Shown here: piece by piece, positions 49,821 through 62,400 of the stretch
Layout: each line of letters opens with the position of its first letter
Position numbering within the stretch: the first letter of the stretch is position 1
From: Epinephelus fuscoguttatus
Taxonomy: Eukaryota; Chordata; Actinopteri; Perciformes; Serranidae
DNA: 64,000 bases
Direction: 5' to 3'
Assembly (NCBI RefSeq): GCF_011397635.1
Contig: NC_064753.1
Location: 26,498,322 to 26,562,321, forward strand
Notes under the pieces: generated by a model
Databases searched by the model: none
What the model saw: only the letters and a program-made list of their open reading frames with translations
What the model was told of the DNA's origin: nothing
Translations under genes and position numbers: made by a program

Positions 49821-51300
49821 ACAAAACCACACATGTTAAAATAGAGTGAGAGTGGTGGTTTGGTTTCCTTTGTTCGCCACAAAGTTACAGCGAGTCTTTC
49901 CGTTTCACCCAAATAATATTTGCACAAACACTAGGCTACTATTATGGACGTCTCTGTTGTCTTTATGTGCTAAACTATGACACCAGCAGATAAAATATAT
50001 ATGAATTTAGATCTTAGTAGACTCTCAGTATAAACAACTAAAGGTTGCAGTACTGACTGGCGTGCAGTTAACAGTGGTTTTGTATGTGGTTGGACATTGG
50101 TAAATCTTAAGGTATCACATGTGGTTATGGTCCTCTTAAGCACTTGCAAATGTTGTAGGCTACTGCTGCTGTTACTACACCCACAGCAGGTCAGGTGCTT
50201 TATGTCTACACTTGTGTCTGGTGCCCTGATGACCTGCTTACAGGTGTTGGCCTATCTGAAAGCAAATTTTGTACTGAACGTACTAAAATATTTTTAAAAT
50301 AATAGTAGGTCTTTAACTATGTTGTACTAATCATCACATTCACGTAGAGCTCAAATTAATCATAGCTAATTGTGTGAAAGTTTTTCATAAAGGCATTTTA
50401 ACTGAAGAGGTTTTACATATTACACTGCGCAGTCAGAACAAACCAGATCCTTGTTAAGATGATATCTAGCCTGTCTTGAAAAGTGGCATTGAGAGCCATG
50501 AGTTGCACTGTCCTCTGCATTGTCACTGCGGCACAGTATAAACATGCCTCCCAATCAAATGCTCTAGGTCATGGGTTGTTGGGCCATAGGGCTGTGTTTG
50601 GGTTGCACATAGAGGAAGTTTGCCTTTAGGGCCCTTTCTTCCAGAATTGTTTCATTTAACCAAAACCATGATCTTTTTCCTTCGCCTAATCAAGAAAAGG
50701 GCTTTCTATGAAAACGTCCTGAAGTCACATTTCTCTCAAAAGGGTGGATTTAACGTTTTTATGCAGTCTGATAGAAATATCAACCTGTTACGCTGTCGGG
50801 AATGAGCAATGGAGCTCCCCTGCTGCTCGGGGTTTTGCTGTCATCTAGCGACCGTAAACAGTTACTGCATGTGAATTGATCAAGCCTGTCAAAATAATGA
50901 TTTATTATGCGTACTATAACTGAAGACATTTTAGAAAATTGGTAATTAAATGGCTATAAAAGTGCGGTGATGCTAAAATAACATAGATCACTTCATATGA
51001 TGGTTTATATGTGTGTTTTTGCACCCAACTAAAGAAGTAAAAACATATTTTTGTTTTCGTGTGTGTTCCCAAACCATGAATGTGGTTCAAGCTCACAACC
51101 ATCACATCTGCCTCATAATTAAAGTGTCGTTTATCTTGATAGTAGTAGGCATGGCATGGGAGGTCTGGCAACGCGAGATTATTATGGTCTCACAAATACG
51201 CGAGCACTCCTAACGCACGACTGTCACGGCCACGGCAGGTTCCGTTCAGTCTACGTTCAGGAGTCCTCGTAAAAGGCTGTATCACGGCAGAAGCACTCCG

Positions 51301-51308
51301 TATAAAAG
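51301..51308 (+). promoter_or_regulatory. Candidate TATA box upstream of mindy2
   Basis: TATAAAAG is embedded in GC-rich sequence, about 540 bases before the mindy2 ATG. It could drive a distal start of mindy2. Sequence match only. Confidence 0.3.
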
Positions 51309-51761
51309 ACAGGGCCTGCCATACACAGTACAAAGGTGCGGGCCGGTGGCAATATTTTAAACGGTTTTGTATATTCTGTATTTTGGCACCTTGCTGAGGA
51401 GTCAGGACACACGGAAAACAATCTTAGCTGTTCTTTTGCTTCAGAGACTTGCAGTTATACATGCGGTGTAACCAAGAGTCGTCAGCATCGTTTGTTTTGG
51501 GGTGGACACTGACAAATTCGGCTTTTTTAACTCGTCATCAATGACTATCAGCTAAAATTTAACGGTTTACGTGCGACCTAGTTATTTTAGTCAGTAAAAC
51601 ATGTTTGAGGAATATGGTTCGTTAAATAAATACCTTGTTTGGGTCACACATTTTTAACTTGAGTTGAGAACCTGAAGAATACGAGCCCACGCGAAGGCAT
51701 CACCGCCTGCCCGTTGCTTTTATACCGCCCCCTTGCTCGGCCTGAAAGCAATTCACTCTGA

Positions 51762-51769
51762 TGACGTCA
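51762..51769 (+). promoter_or_regulatory. mindy2: Perfect CRE palindrome in the mindy2 proximal promoter
   Basis: TGACGTCA, the full CREB/ATF site, lies 83 bases before the start codon and just downstream of a GC-box-like CCGCCCCC. It suggests a proximal promoter and possible CREB/ATF control. Function is inferred. Confidence 0.45.
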
Positions 51770-51783
51770 CTCGCAGAGTTGTC

Positions 51784-51825
51784 ATGGCGTCTTTGGGACT
51801 GAAGCTGCTGCTGCAATTGAGCTAA
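51784..51825 (+). other. mindy2: 13-codon upstream ORF of mindy2
   Basis: The ATG has G at -3 and G at +4. It encodes MASLGLKLLLQLS, then TAA, ending 26 bases before the main start in another frame. It would act only if transcription begins upstream of 51784. Confidence 0.45.
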
Positions 51826-51851
51826 AATCTGTCGACAGTCTGTAAATCGAA

Positions 51852-52757
51852 ATGGAGAAAAATGCAAACCTGCATCGAGACACTGACGGGAGCGCTTTGT
51901 GTGCCACGATCGCGGGAGAGATGGGCGACGTAACGGCTGTCGGCGGAGTGAAAGGAACAGCCGAGAAATGCAAGAATAGTGAGGCTGCTCTCAGTACTTT
52001 GGTTAACGTTAGTTGTAATAACAGCACCACAAATGTTGGTGCTCCCACCGCCGTTAATGTCATTTCCACTGCCGGGAAGTCGGACGTGCCAGAAGTGATC
52101 GAAGTCCTCCCGGTGCTGGAGGATACGAAGAAGGACACTACGACGACGAGCGGCTCGGGGTCCGGGGATCAGATCAGTAACGGGATGGGGCATGACTCGG
52201 TGCTGGCTGCAGAAGATAGCGAGGGTGGTGCCTCAAAGTTAGTAAACAACAAAACCGACGGCCCGTCCTCACCTTCCGCTAAGGAGGGCACAGATGTGCG
52301 GGCTGAGGTTTTGCCTTGTGAGGAAAGTGAGCCGACAAAACTTGCCAAGCCGACTCATCTGTGTCCGGACAATGCAATCACAGCAACCGTCAAACCGCTG
52401 TCCGGTGATCACACCTTATCGGAGGGATTGCCGAGTGGGAGTGACCCCGATCCCAGCCTTGGTGGAGAGTCTCGAAGCATAGATTCACTCGAGTCCTTCT
52501 CCAACCTCAACTCATGCCCCAGCTCCGACCTGAACAGCGAGGGGCTGGAGGACAGAGGACTGGCCCTGGCCCTGCAGGGCGAGTACGGGGCTGATGGGAC
52601 AAAGACTTCGTGTGCTAAGGACCGGGCCGCCGGCCAGTCCATATACCACATTAAGTGGATCAAGTGGAGGGAGGAGAATACGCCGATCATCACCCAGAAC
52701 GAGAACGGCCCATGTCCATTACTGGCTATTATGAATGTCCTCCTGCTTGCATGGAAG
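51852..52757 (+). CDS. mindy2: mindy2 coding exon 1
   Basis: It has 302 codons, ending NVLLLAWK, phase 0, with donor AAG|GTAAAG. It holds the disordered N-terminus and the catalytic Cys288. Because the intron also begins GTAAAG, the codons VK continue identically in exon 2 and in the unspliced reading, so the boundary was set by the exon 2 acceptor. Confidence 0.93.
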
Positions 52758-53561
52758 GTAAAGACTCTGAGATCAGCATGGGTCAATAGAAACTTGATTG
52801 TAACTTCACAATATGCACATTTATAAGCTCTGTCAGCAGTTTATTTATATAATTATAATGGGAAGTTTGTGTAAGACTTAGATTTGCCATTGGTTAACAT
52901 ACACACCCAGTCCTAGTGCGTCTCTGTGTCTCAGCACTTCCACTTCCTGTCACACAATGTATTTCTGTCAAGACATGTTTATCAATTTCAGCATTAGGTC
53001 TCATGATGTACCAGCACGTCAGAACATGATGCATGCTGACGTGATGTGCGTGGTGTTTACTAACTAAAACACATGGGTCCCTTCAGTACATAGTCTTGTC
53101 CTGGTAACTTGAGTTGCAGTGCCATGTTTGGTAACTGGATACTGAATGATGACGATGCGTTTCTGTTGCAGGTAAAGATGCCACCTATGATGGAAATTAT
53201 AACTGCTGAGCAACTGATGGAATATCTCGGTGAGTGTTTGAAGCTATTAAACCTACAAGACCAGAAACGATTCGATGCCACATCATTGATCAGAGGGGGA
53301 GATGTAATAATTATGATATTAATCCATGTTACAACAGTGAGTATGGCACTCCACCTGGTTTTACATTTACAATATAATCTGTTTGTAGCTTGCAGAAGTA
53401 TAAAGTAACTTACCTTAATACTAAAATGTTGCACTGCTTTTACAGAGTGTTAGTCCACACTTGTAAACACACCAACCCATCAAGCTGCATTTCAACAGCC
53501 TTGTAAACATTCTTGTGTTTCACATCCTCTCAAATTTTCGTGATTACATACTAAAGGTCGT

Positions 53562-53608
<47 letters not shown>

Positions 53609-56407
53609 TATACATATTCCAGTGTCAACAGAGGAAGAGACCCGAACGGGGGAATCCCCCATGATTAAATCTTCTGCTGTTGCAAAGGAAACATGAGCTA
53701 TCTCTTCTCTCTGGCTGTCTCCTGCCCTTCATAACTAAAATTACTCCACAATATCAAAGTAGAGAGTCTGATTACAGCAGGGGTTCTTCAGAGGTAGAGA
53801 CAGTCCTCACTTGTGTCTTCTCCCAGCTCAGGGCCTTCTGTGTTCATTGACGTAAGTAGACTAAAAGTAGTCCATGTCACAGCTCTATATGTGAACTCTT
53901 AAATGGTAGATGGTTTGCGTCCATGCTTCAAACAGCACTCCAACAGTGAAGTAAGTTTGCAGTGTTTCACTATGTCCAAAAGTGCCCATATGTGTGGTAT
54001 TTGGGACAATGACTTCACCTTGTGCCTGCGTGTGATAATTACAGCACACAATATTAATCTTGTATCATGTTCAGGGGCTGCTGTGTAACATCTCAACTAA
54101 GCACTGTGTCATAATACACAGACACAAACACCAAGGGTGATGTTGTGCAGATGTGCTGTTGACAGTGGGTGGTGTTTGTCGCTCGGCAGCACGCAACATA
54201 GCATGGCCAGTGATTCAGAGGCACAGAGGCAGACAGCTCCAGATATTCAGGGAGGACCTGAGACGAGTGAGTCCACAGTTCACTGGAGTACAGAGCAGTG
54301 AGGGGTTTTCCCTGTCGTGGACATGCTGTAGTAAAACCACTCAGCTGGCCGGCCGGCCCCCTGCTGGAAAAAATCTTGACTTGCAATAAAATCTTCAGCT
54401 AGGGTGACAGCATGGAAATCAAATCTGAAGTGGTCTTTTAAACTGCAGCCAGCAGTTAGTCTGTTGTTTGGTGCAAACACCTCGTAAAGTACAAGTTCAC
54501 ATGTTGCAGAAGACAGCAACAAAGAGTCTTTGAGCTTGACTGATGCGTTAGTTTGAGTTAAGGTCATCAAGCATAGGTTTGTGCACTCATTAAGAGGGTC
54601 AAACACGTCTTTACTTTGGTCACATTAGCTGTACTCTGTGCATAGATAGGCTGGTAATGGATTGGGCAGTTATTTCTCACAGCACGCACATGAAGACATC
54701 ACCATGCCTTTCTACATCAGTCACTGCAATTATAAAGCACAACAAGAAAAAAGCTTAAAGGGACAGTTCGCCCCCAAATCAAAAATACATTTCTTTCCTC
54801 TGACCTGTTGTGCTGTTTATTTATGTATATTGTTTTGGTGTGAGCTGCATAGTATTGGAGATATGAGCTGTGGAGATGTCTGCCTTTTCTTGAATATAAC
54901 GGAAGTAGATGTCACTCGGCTTGTTGTCCCCAAAGCGCCAAAAATACATCAGAAACTCTCCAGGAATGTCTCTTTCCTAGTTACTCAATATAATCCACAG
55001 ATCTTGTTGCAAGCAGTTTCATGTAGGAACTATTTTCTTCCCACCAAATTACACCCACCAACCATATCCCCGCACAGAAGGGAGCGTGCATCTACTTATG
55101 GACGAGAGGCTTGTGCTCGTAAACATTAATGGCCTCCTTCCTCAGCTGTGCTAGGTGAGCTAGCAGTAGATGCACGCCTCTGTCTGCGTAATGATGCCGT
55201 TGGTGGGTGTAGTTTGGTAGAAAGAAAGTAGTTCCTACATGAAACTGCTCACAACAAGGTCTGTGGATTATCCTCAGTAACAGGGTCATGATTTCTGGAA
55301 AGTGACACTGCTGTTGAGTTTTCCAAATGCTTTTTGTGGTTTGAGCACCACCAGTCGAGTGCCATCTAGTTCCATTATGTTCAAGAGAAGGTCGACATCT
55401 GAACTGCAGGTATCTCCAGCACTCAGCAACTCACACCAAAACGATGTAGAATGATAAACGGCACTCGAGGTTAGAGAGAAAAACTTTTTTATTTTGAGTT
55501 TAGGGTAAACTGTCCCTTTAATAGACTTTTTCTTTTATATACTCCATCCATTCATTCTCTGGAAGTGTTTTTCTCTCCATGTGTAGCTGTTTTTACTTAA
55601 TGTTGTTGTTGATGACAAGAGGTCGATGGCATTCCTCTGAGTACTACTCAGGAAAAGTATGTGTTGACAGTGCAGCATGATGCTCTCGCCAGTTCCTAAT
55701 AAATTAATGACTCTCCGTAAAGTATTTCAAAAAAACACTTACACAAGAGTTTTTAAAGTAAGGGCTGCTGTAACATTTTACCAGCAATAACAAGAATATA
55801 TTTCCATGACTCCTGTGCTGTTGAATCTATGTGAAATTCAGTTTTTGTTTTCTGTGTTCATGATAAAAAAGCAGCCTGTTTGTAGTGCTCATCAGGCTGC
55901 ACAGAGCTGGAGCTAGACAGCTGCCAGGCTGTACTTTCTGCCACAGAGCCGAGTCGACAGAGCTCTCAGGTGACACCACAGTGGACAGGGACTCGACTGA
56001 TGCTACATGTTTGGCACAGCCTTTTCTCTGGAAAACAGCTGGCCAATGCTAAACCCTCCCGATGGCTCTTTAAAACACCTCAAAGCATCTGTCATCTTCT
56101 GTACAAACGTTAAAGCTATGAAGCTGTTGTGATAATCAATCATGGTAGTGATTGTTTTGCTCTGTTGTTGATACAATATAAGTCAACATCTCTCTCCCTC
56201 TGTCACTCTGCAGGAGACTACATCCTGGAAACCAAACCTAAAGAGATATCAGAGGCTCAGCGGCTAAACTATGAGCAGGTAAGGCCTGTCTAATCACTGC
56301 GGGATATTATTATTAACCAGGCATGTGTTTTTGCTTATGTGTGTGCATTAGCAAGCTGCTGACTGTTCATGGTACTTAAGGAGCGCAGGGCTTTTGGGAT
56401 GAATTCA

Positions 56408-56439
<32 letters not shown>

Positions 56440-59400
56440 CCCCTCTTTGTTGAAACCGTAATTGTGCAAGTTGAATGTGAGCGCTCGCTTTGTCTCATCG
56501 ACACATTCAAAATATCTCAGCTGTTCTCAACGCCATTATTGATGGGTTTTTTTTTACCACAGTGTGCAAAGTGAGGTGCACACTGCTCTGATGTCCATTC
56601 AGTCGCTGCATGCTTACAATAAAGCAGGTTTGTACATTTGCATTGAGGTAGCAGAGAAGGTCAGCTGTGTTCCATGATATGGAAATAAGCATCGAGTTGA
56701 TTACAAACCACATGAAACTGCAGCTTAGCTTTTTTCCCCCACTGCTCTATAGGTTACATAAGATGTGTCTTGCAAGGCCCAGGGAACAACAGGGGTCAGG
56801 AGTGTCAGATTATGTTGTTTCACATGGCTGTGAATGCTTAGAGACGCATGGCTGGGTTCAGCTCCCGGCTATTACTGAGGCTGTGTGTGTGTATGTGTAA
56901 CTCTCCATGAGATGCACTTGGAGATGGAGCTCCAGCTCCCCTGCTTCCTCCCATCTCCTCTGCCTGCCTACGGTGCGAGAGAGGCCCTGCCTCTCCTCCT
57001 CTTGCGTGGCAGAGCACCAGCACATCTGTGAATGATTTGAATCCACACTTGTCCCTCATTCAAAGAGGAGAAAATATAATGTGTAGCCTCCTCGTAGAAG
57101 CTCACTGCAACTTTCTAAATTTAAGTTGAGCCGAAATACAACCTCTTAAATAAATCAGTGGCGGCCTCAGCATGGACAGTTAAAGCAAGGGAGTGGTAAG
57201 AGTTTGTGTAGCATAGTTATTATGGCAGTCTAATCCTAGACACTGGCCTGAGAGCTCCTTTGTATGTGGGTGTCCTCATGTCCGTTCGCTGTGGTTGACA
57301 GTATGTGGAGACTACAGTGGGCAGGGCTCTGGGATCTAACAGAGAGCAAGTCTGAAATGTGTTTATGTGCATGTCAAACAAAAGGTGTCCTCCTCTCGAT
57401 ATCTGCGAGAGATGTGCTTTCATTGCTTATTGGATTGTTATAAAATACAACTGAAACCACTCTGACTTTGAAAAGAGCTGAAGCAGTTCACAACAGAAGT
57501 GGATCTATTTATAAATTCAGCTTAAAAAACATCATCTGCCACAGGAGTGTATGAGGATTAAAATAGCAGTTGCACGGCTGCTCTTTAGCTATTGTTAAAT
57601 ATTTACTTGGAGGAGCTGTGGAAGTGAGAGTGGAGTTTTGCTCTGCTTTTGTCTCAGTGGACGCAGCTCAACAGCACTCTTACAAGGCATTTCATCCATG
57701 ATGGCTGTTCAGCCATTGGAGGAAATGGGTTCTTGTGTTTAAGAAGCCTCTTTTGTTTTAATTTGGTGTCATTCACAGTGATGGGCCTGCCTCACACATG
57801 TTTCTTGAACCTTTTCATCTGATTCATTCTTTTGAGTAGAGCAGATGAAATCTCAATGTGGGATTAAAGACATTAATCTCCAATTTTGCACATGGTCTTA
57901 GACCTAGCCTGTTTGATGATAAACAGATGCTACTTCTCCATACATTTCTGTTCGGTGGACTCCCTGATAATCAAATTAAAGTCCCTCTGATTAGGAATCT
58001 ATCTCTAATCGAGTAGGCAGACACATTAAATGAGATGAAAACATGATGGAGAATTGCTGATGGTGATGTCAGAGATATAGAAATAGTTTTTGAATCATAA
58101 ACGTTCATAACGAGGGTAAAGGGAGAGCTATCAGATGTACAGGTTGTAGTGTTGTACACTGATTTAATTCAAGCAGGAGTAATCTAATTATAAGATCAGC
58201 GATTAAGCTACACACAGGGTTATCAGTTTGTTAGGTACGCGTGTACTATTTAATGCAATCCATTACAATAGCTCCAGTGCACAAGCATGTACCTATATGA
58301 GCTTATAATCATTCTATGTTGAGAGGTGTTCAGTCCTCCATATGTGTGTAAATGAGGGGCTGTTAAACATTAGAAAGTTCACATTAGCTCGACGATACAT
58401 CCAACAGAAATGTAGAGCAGTGACAGCTGCTGATGTGTGCCAGGATTCATAAAAGTATGACCCACATTGTGGGACATCACAGTCTCGTAAACCGTTCATT
58501 ATTTACAGCTCCTGCTGCCGGGTCATGGCGTTATGTAATGGTTTACTTTTGTCCTCCGGTGATTGATACACTGTTTTATTTCGCTTCATAGATTGGTTGT
58601 GTGTATTTTTATAGATTTACATGAATGCAGACACACTAGTAAATTTTGCACCCTCAGGACAAATATCTGACAGCTGAATTTCCTAAGAGTGATATTTATT
58701 TAGCAATAGCACTACATTTGATGACACTATAAACCTTAGTATGTTTTTCTCAGCCAAAAACAGTTGCTCAATTGTGTTGCTTGGCAGGAAGGTTTTGGTT
58801 TATAAACTCAAAGTGCAGCATGAGAAAAAGAGCTCATTCTTCAATATTCTTTCTTACAGTTTTTTATACAGTGAGGCTGCAACTAATGATTATTCACACT
58901 ATTGATTAATTTGCCCATTATTTTGTTGATTAATTGTTTTGTCAGTAAAATAGTAAAACAGGCCCTGTCCAACTTCCAAAACCCCAAAGTGATGTGTTCA
59001 AATGGTATTTTTATCTGACTAACATCCTAAAAATCCAAAGCTATTCAATTTATTATCATGCATAACAAAGAAATGCATCAAATTATGCAATTTAGGAAGA
59101 ATAAAATCAGCAGATGTTTGGCTTTTTTGCTTAAAAAACTATTAAAAATACTTTCTTAACCAACTAATCACTGCAGCTCTAGATTATAGTTTGATTTCTT
59201 GGCTACATGCTTTAATGGCCACACATCCATTATCATCTGGGGCTCTTATGTTAAGAGATGAAAGCTTTGTCATAATCAGATCCCTCATCTTGGCACTGAA
59301 ATGCCATATGCTGTCAACTAGCAGTTAATTACACCATCTCAGGGTTTTTTTCTTAGGTAAATTTTGGATGAAAGTCATCAGTTAGTTAAGCAGAGAGGCC

Positions 59401-62400
59401 TTCCTTTACACACCTGGGCTGAGGAGAGTGAAAGTAAAATACAGAAAGGCCTAAGCAGAGCACTGAGCTAGTGTTATACTGTGGAAGTGCATCCAACAAG
59501 CACAGATGAATGCGAGCGATGCTTCACTAATCATCAGTGCTCATCTGCTGTTGGAGCGCTCTGCCCTAAAGTGAAGAGATGTGGTCCATTACACAGCCCT
59601 GCTAATCCTGCCATCACTGCTGCTCGTAAGCGTCCTAATCCACACACTCAGATGGGACAGCTGAAGGCTTTTCACCTTAGCTCGCCGCGCCGAGCATCAA
59701 AGCGGGAGTAGCTCACCGTTAATGGGACATACAGTATCTCTACTGTAAACTGAACATATAGAGTCCGCGTTCTGCGCCGAAAACTTTTGCCAATTTATTT
59801 TTTATACCTCTTTGCTAATAATTTTTCAAAACAAGCTGGTCGATACTGTAGTTGAAATTAATCTAATGACATTAATCAGAATATGATAACGTTGTCTTGT
59901 ATAAATAGTCTAATTTATGTGTAGTGAATCAAACTGTCCACTGTTATATTTTGCACTGCGCAAAACTCTTCACACTTATGAAATATTTCATTTTGTAAGG
60001 TTTTATATACAGTTTTCTTTTAATTATTGTTTTGTTGTTTTAAGTTTGTAGACTCAAGTTTATTGTTCTGTAAAGTAATTTGCTTCGGGGTCATTTTTCT
60101 TGTGTCTTTACCATCTCTAGTTGTTTATTGTGAAAAAGCAGAAATCAAACAGAAATCGCTCACAACTGCACACTCATAAAAGAGTTGTAGGGCTCAGCTG
60201 CGAGGCTTATCTTGATCCAAGACTTAAATGGCAGCAGAGGTTTAAAGCCAGCTGGGAAACATTGCTCTGAGGCTTGATGCTAGAATTGATCTGTTTCGTT
60301 GGGCTCACAGGTGCGTGGATGCATACGTGTGACATATATGACATACATGTGATGTGGTGTGTGTATATAAAGACTTTCACACAGTGCAGTGAACAGTTGT
60401 TTTGCTGATAACATCCTCGTCACTCATGATTAGGGGATTAATGCCAATCATAGTAGACACAGTTCATTCTCTTCAATCATTCAGTCACTGAAATAAAAGA
60501 ATTTCTTTCCACACATTTATATTTTTGGCAGCCTCAAGCCATTTAGTTCAGATTTTTCTACCTCAAAACAAAGTTCTGATGTTTTCCTATTAGCCCGAGA
60601 GACAAATAGCAGCATGAAGAGGCATTTTTCTCAGCTCTGTTTGGGCCACATGAATACCAGAGAAGACAAATCCAATTAAAACCTGCAGGAACCGAGTGGT
60701 AGATTTAATTTAAATGCAACTTGTAAACACCCTGCACATTGGTGATGCCATTCTTCTTCTTGAGAGCTTAGACACTGCTTTAAAAAAGAGAAACCTGAAA
60801 TGGAATATTTCTGATATGGTATATTGGGAAATCCTATCTGTAAAATTTAACATTCACCATGGTGCATTCACTTGTGTAAAATGTAGAAAACAGTGGTAAG
60901 GTGGTAAAAGCTGTTATTGAATTGGCTGTGGAGATTTAGAAAGAATTCAGGCAGAAGTTCTTACAGACTGCTGAAGGCCAAAGAGAAGTGAAGCAAGGTG
61001 AAGCAATGCTTTCCCTGCGTCTGTGTAACATTAACAGAGCAAGCAAACATTTGGAGCTGTAAGCCATTTTGACCAGACAGTTCAGCCCAAAATCAATACA
61101 TATTTCTCCTTTTACCTGCAGTGCTATTTATCAATCTAGATTGTTTTGGTGTGAGTTGCAGAGTGTTGGAGAATTCGTCCGTAGAGATGTCTGCCTTCTC
61201 TCGGATATAATGGAACTAGATGGCACTCAGCTTGTGGTGCTCAAAGTGCCAGGAAAATACCAAAAAAAGGAAGTGTGCATCTACTCATGGACGAGAGGCT
61301 CTTGCTCGTGACAGCACAGGATGTAAACATTAATGACGTCCTCCTCAGCTAACTCAGTGGTGCTAGGTGAGCTAGCAGTAGATGCTTGCTTCCTTCTGTC
61401 CAGTGTTACGGTTTGCAGGTGTAGCTCGGTTGAGAGAAAATAGTTCCTACGTGAAACTGCTCACAACAAGGTCTGTGGATTATCTTGACTAACTGGGACA
61501 TGATTTCTGGAAAGGGACATCGTTGTTGATGAGTTTTCTTAATGTTTTTTTTTGGCACTTTGAGCACCACAAGATGAGTGCCATCTAGTTCCATTATACT
61601 GGAGAGAAGGCAGACATCTCTACAGCTGCTATCTCCAACACTTGGCAACTTGCACCAAAACAACCTAGACTGATAAATAGCACTACAGGTAAGAGGCAAA
61701 ATATGTATTTTTTATTCCGAGGTCAACTGTCTGGTTAAAGAAATAGCCTACAGGTCTGTTTGCAGGATGGTTTTGCTGAATTAAACCCAGAACAGCTTCT
61801 TTTTTTAAAGCTTTTGTGTTCTGGACAGTAAACCCAGTCATCTTAACGCCACCAGACTTTGTTTTGTGTAACATTACTTCCCTGGTGCGACGCTACATTA
61901 AGGTTATACATCAGCTTGATATCTGTCCACAGTGCACGGACCATTGACTGTCTGGTACAGTACATAGCATGGGGCGCTGTAGACTCTGATGGCCTTCACT
62001 TTTTTGTGTGTGTTTTCCTCCTGGTATCACGGCTCAGTCTGCTCATAGTGAGGGGGGTTGGTATCATGTGAAAGTGACGTCAATGCATACCTTCTGCTAC
62101 AGTGAGTCATCTCCCATCACTTAGACAAAAAGACACAACAATGTCTTTAGTTAAAGCCATTTAAATCTGATAGTTTGTTAACAAAAGAAGTGAATAACAT
62201 GCATTATCCATCAATTTTACCTCAGTTTATATAGTTTTTGAAAAGGTTTCCTGAGAGAGATTTCCCTAGAGATGTCAATGAGATCTAAGTTGTAGTATGA
62301 ACTCTGTAGTAGTTTACATTTGGAGTCATTCTGTAACTTAATGTTTGAGCCTTGACAAAGTGTTAAAAAATGGGCACTGATTTCTGTGAAACCATTTACA

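Larger units (their letters stand above)
48524..51851. other. Head-to-head intergenic region adam10/mindy2
   Basis: A 3.3 kb region separates the divergent genes. It contains the adam10 promoter candidate, a (TTTA)n run at 49190-49215, a CA microsatellite at 49794-49820 and the mindy2 promoter candidate from about 51240. I see no gene between them. Confidence 0.65.
53230..56213 (+). other. mindy2: mindy2 intron 2
   Basis: This 3.0 kb intron holds a TA microsatellite (53561-53616) and a family A TTAA element (54759-55517). Otherwise nothing is recognised. Confidence 0.75.

Noticed and set aside
52758..52826. Extension of mindy2 exon 1 to a stop at 52826
   Set aside because: The reading past 52757 loses family similarity, a GTAAAG donor is present, and exon 2 resumes the conserved VKMPPMMEII sequence.
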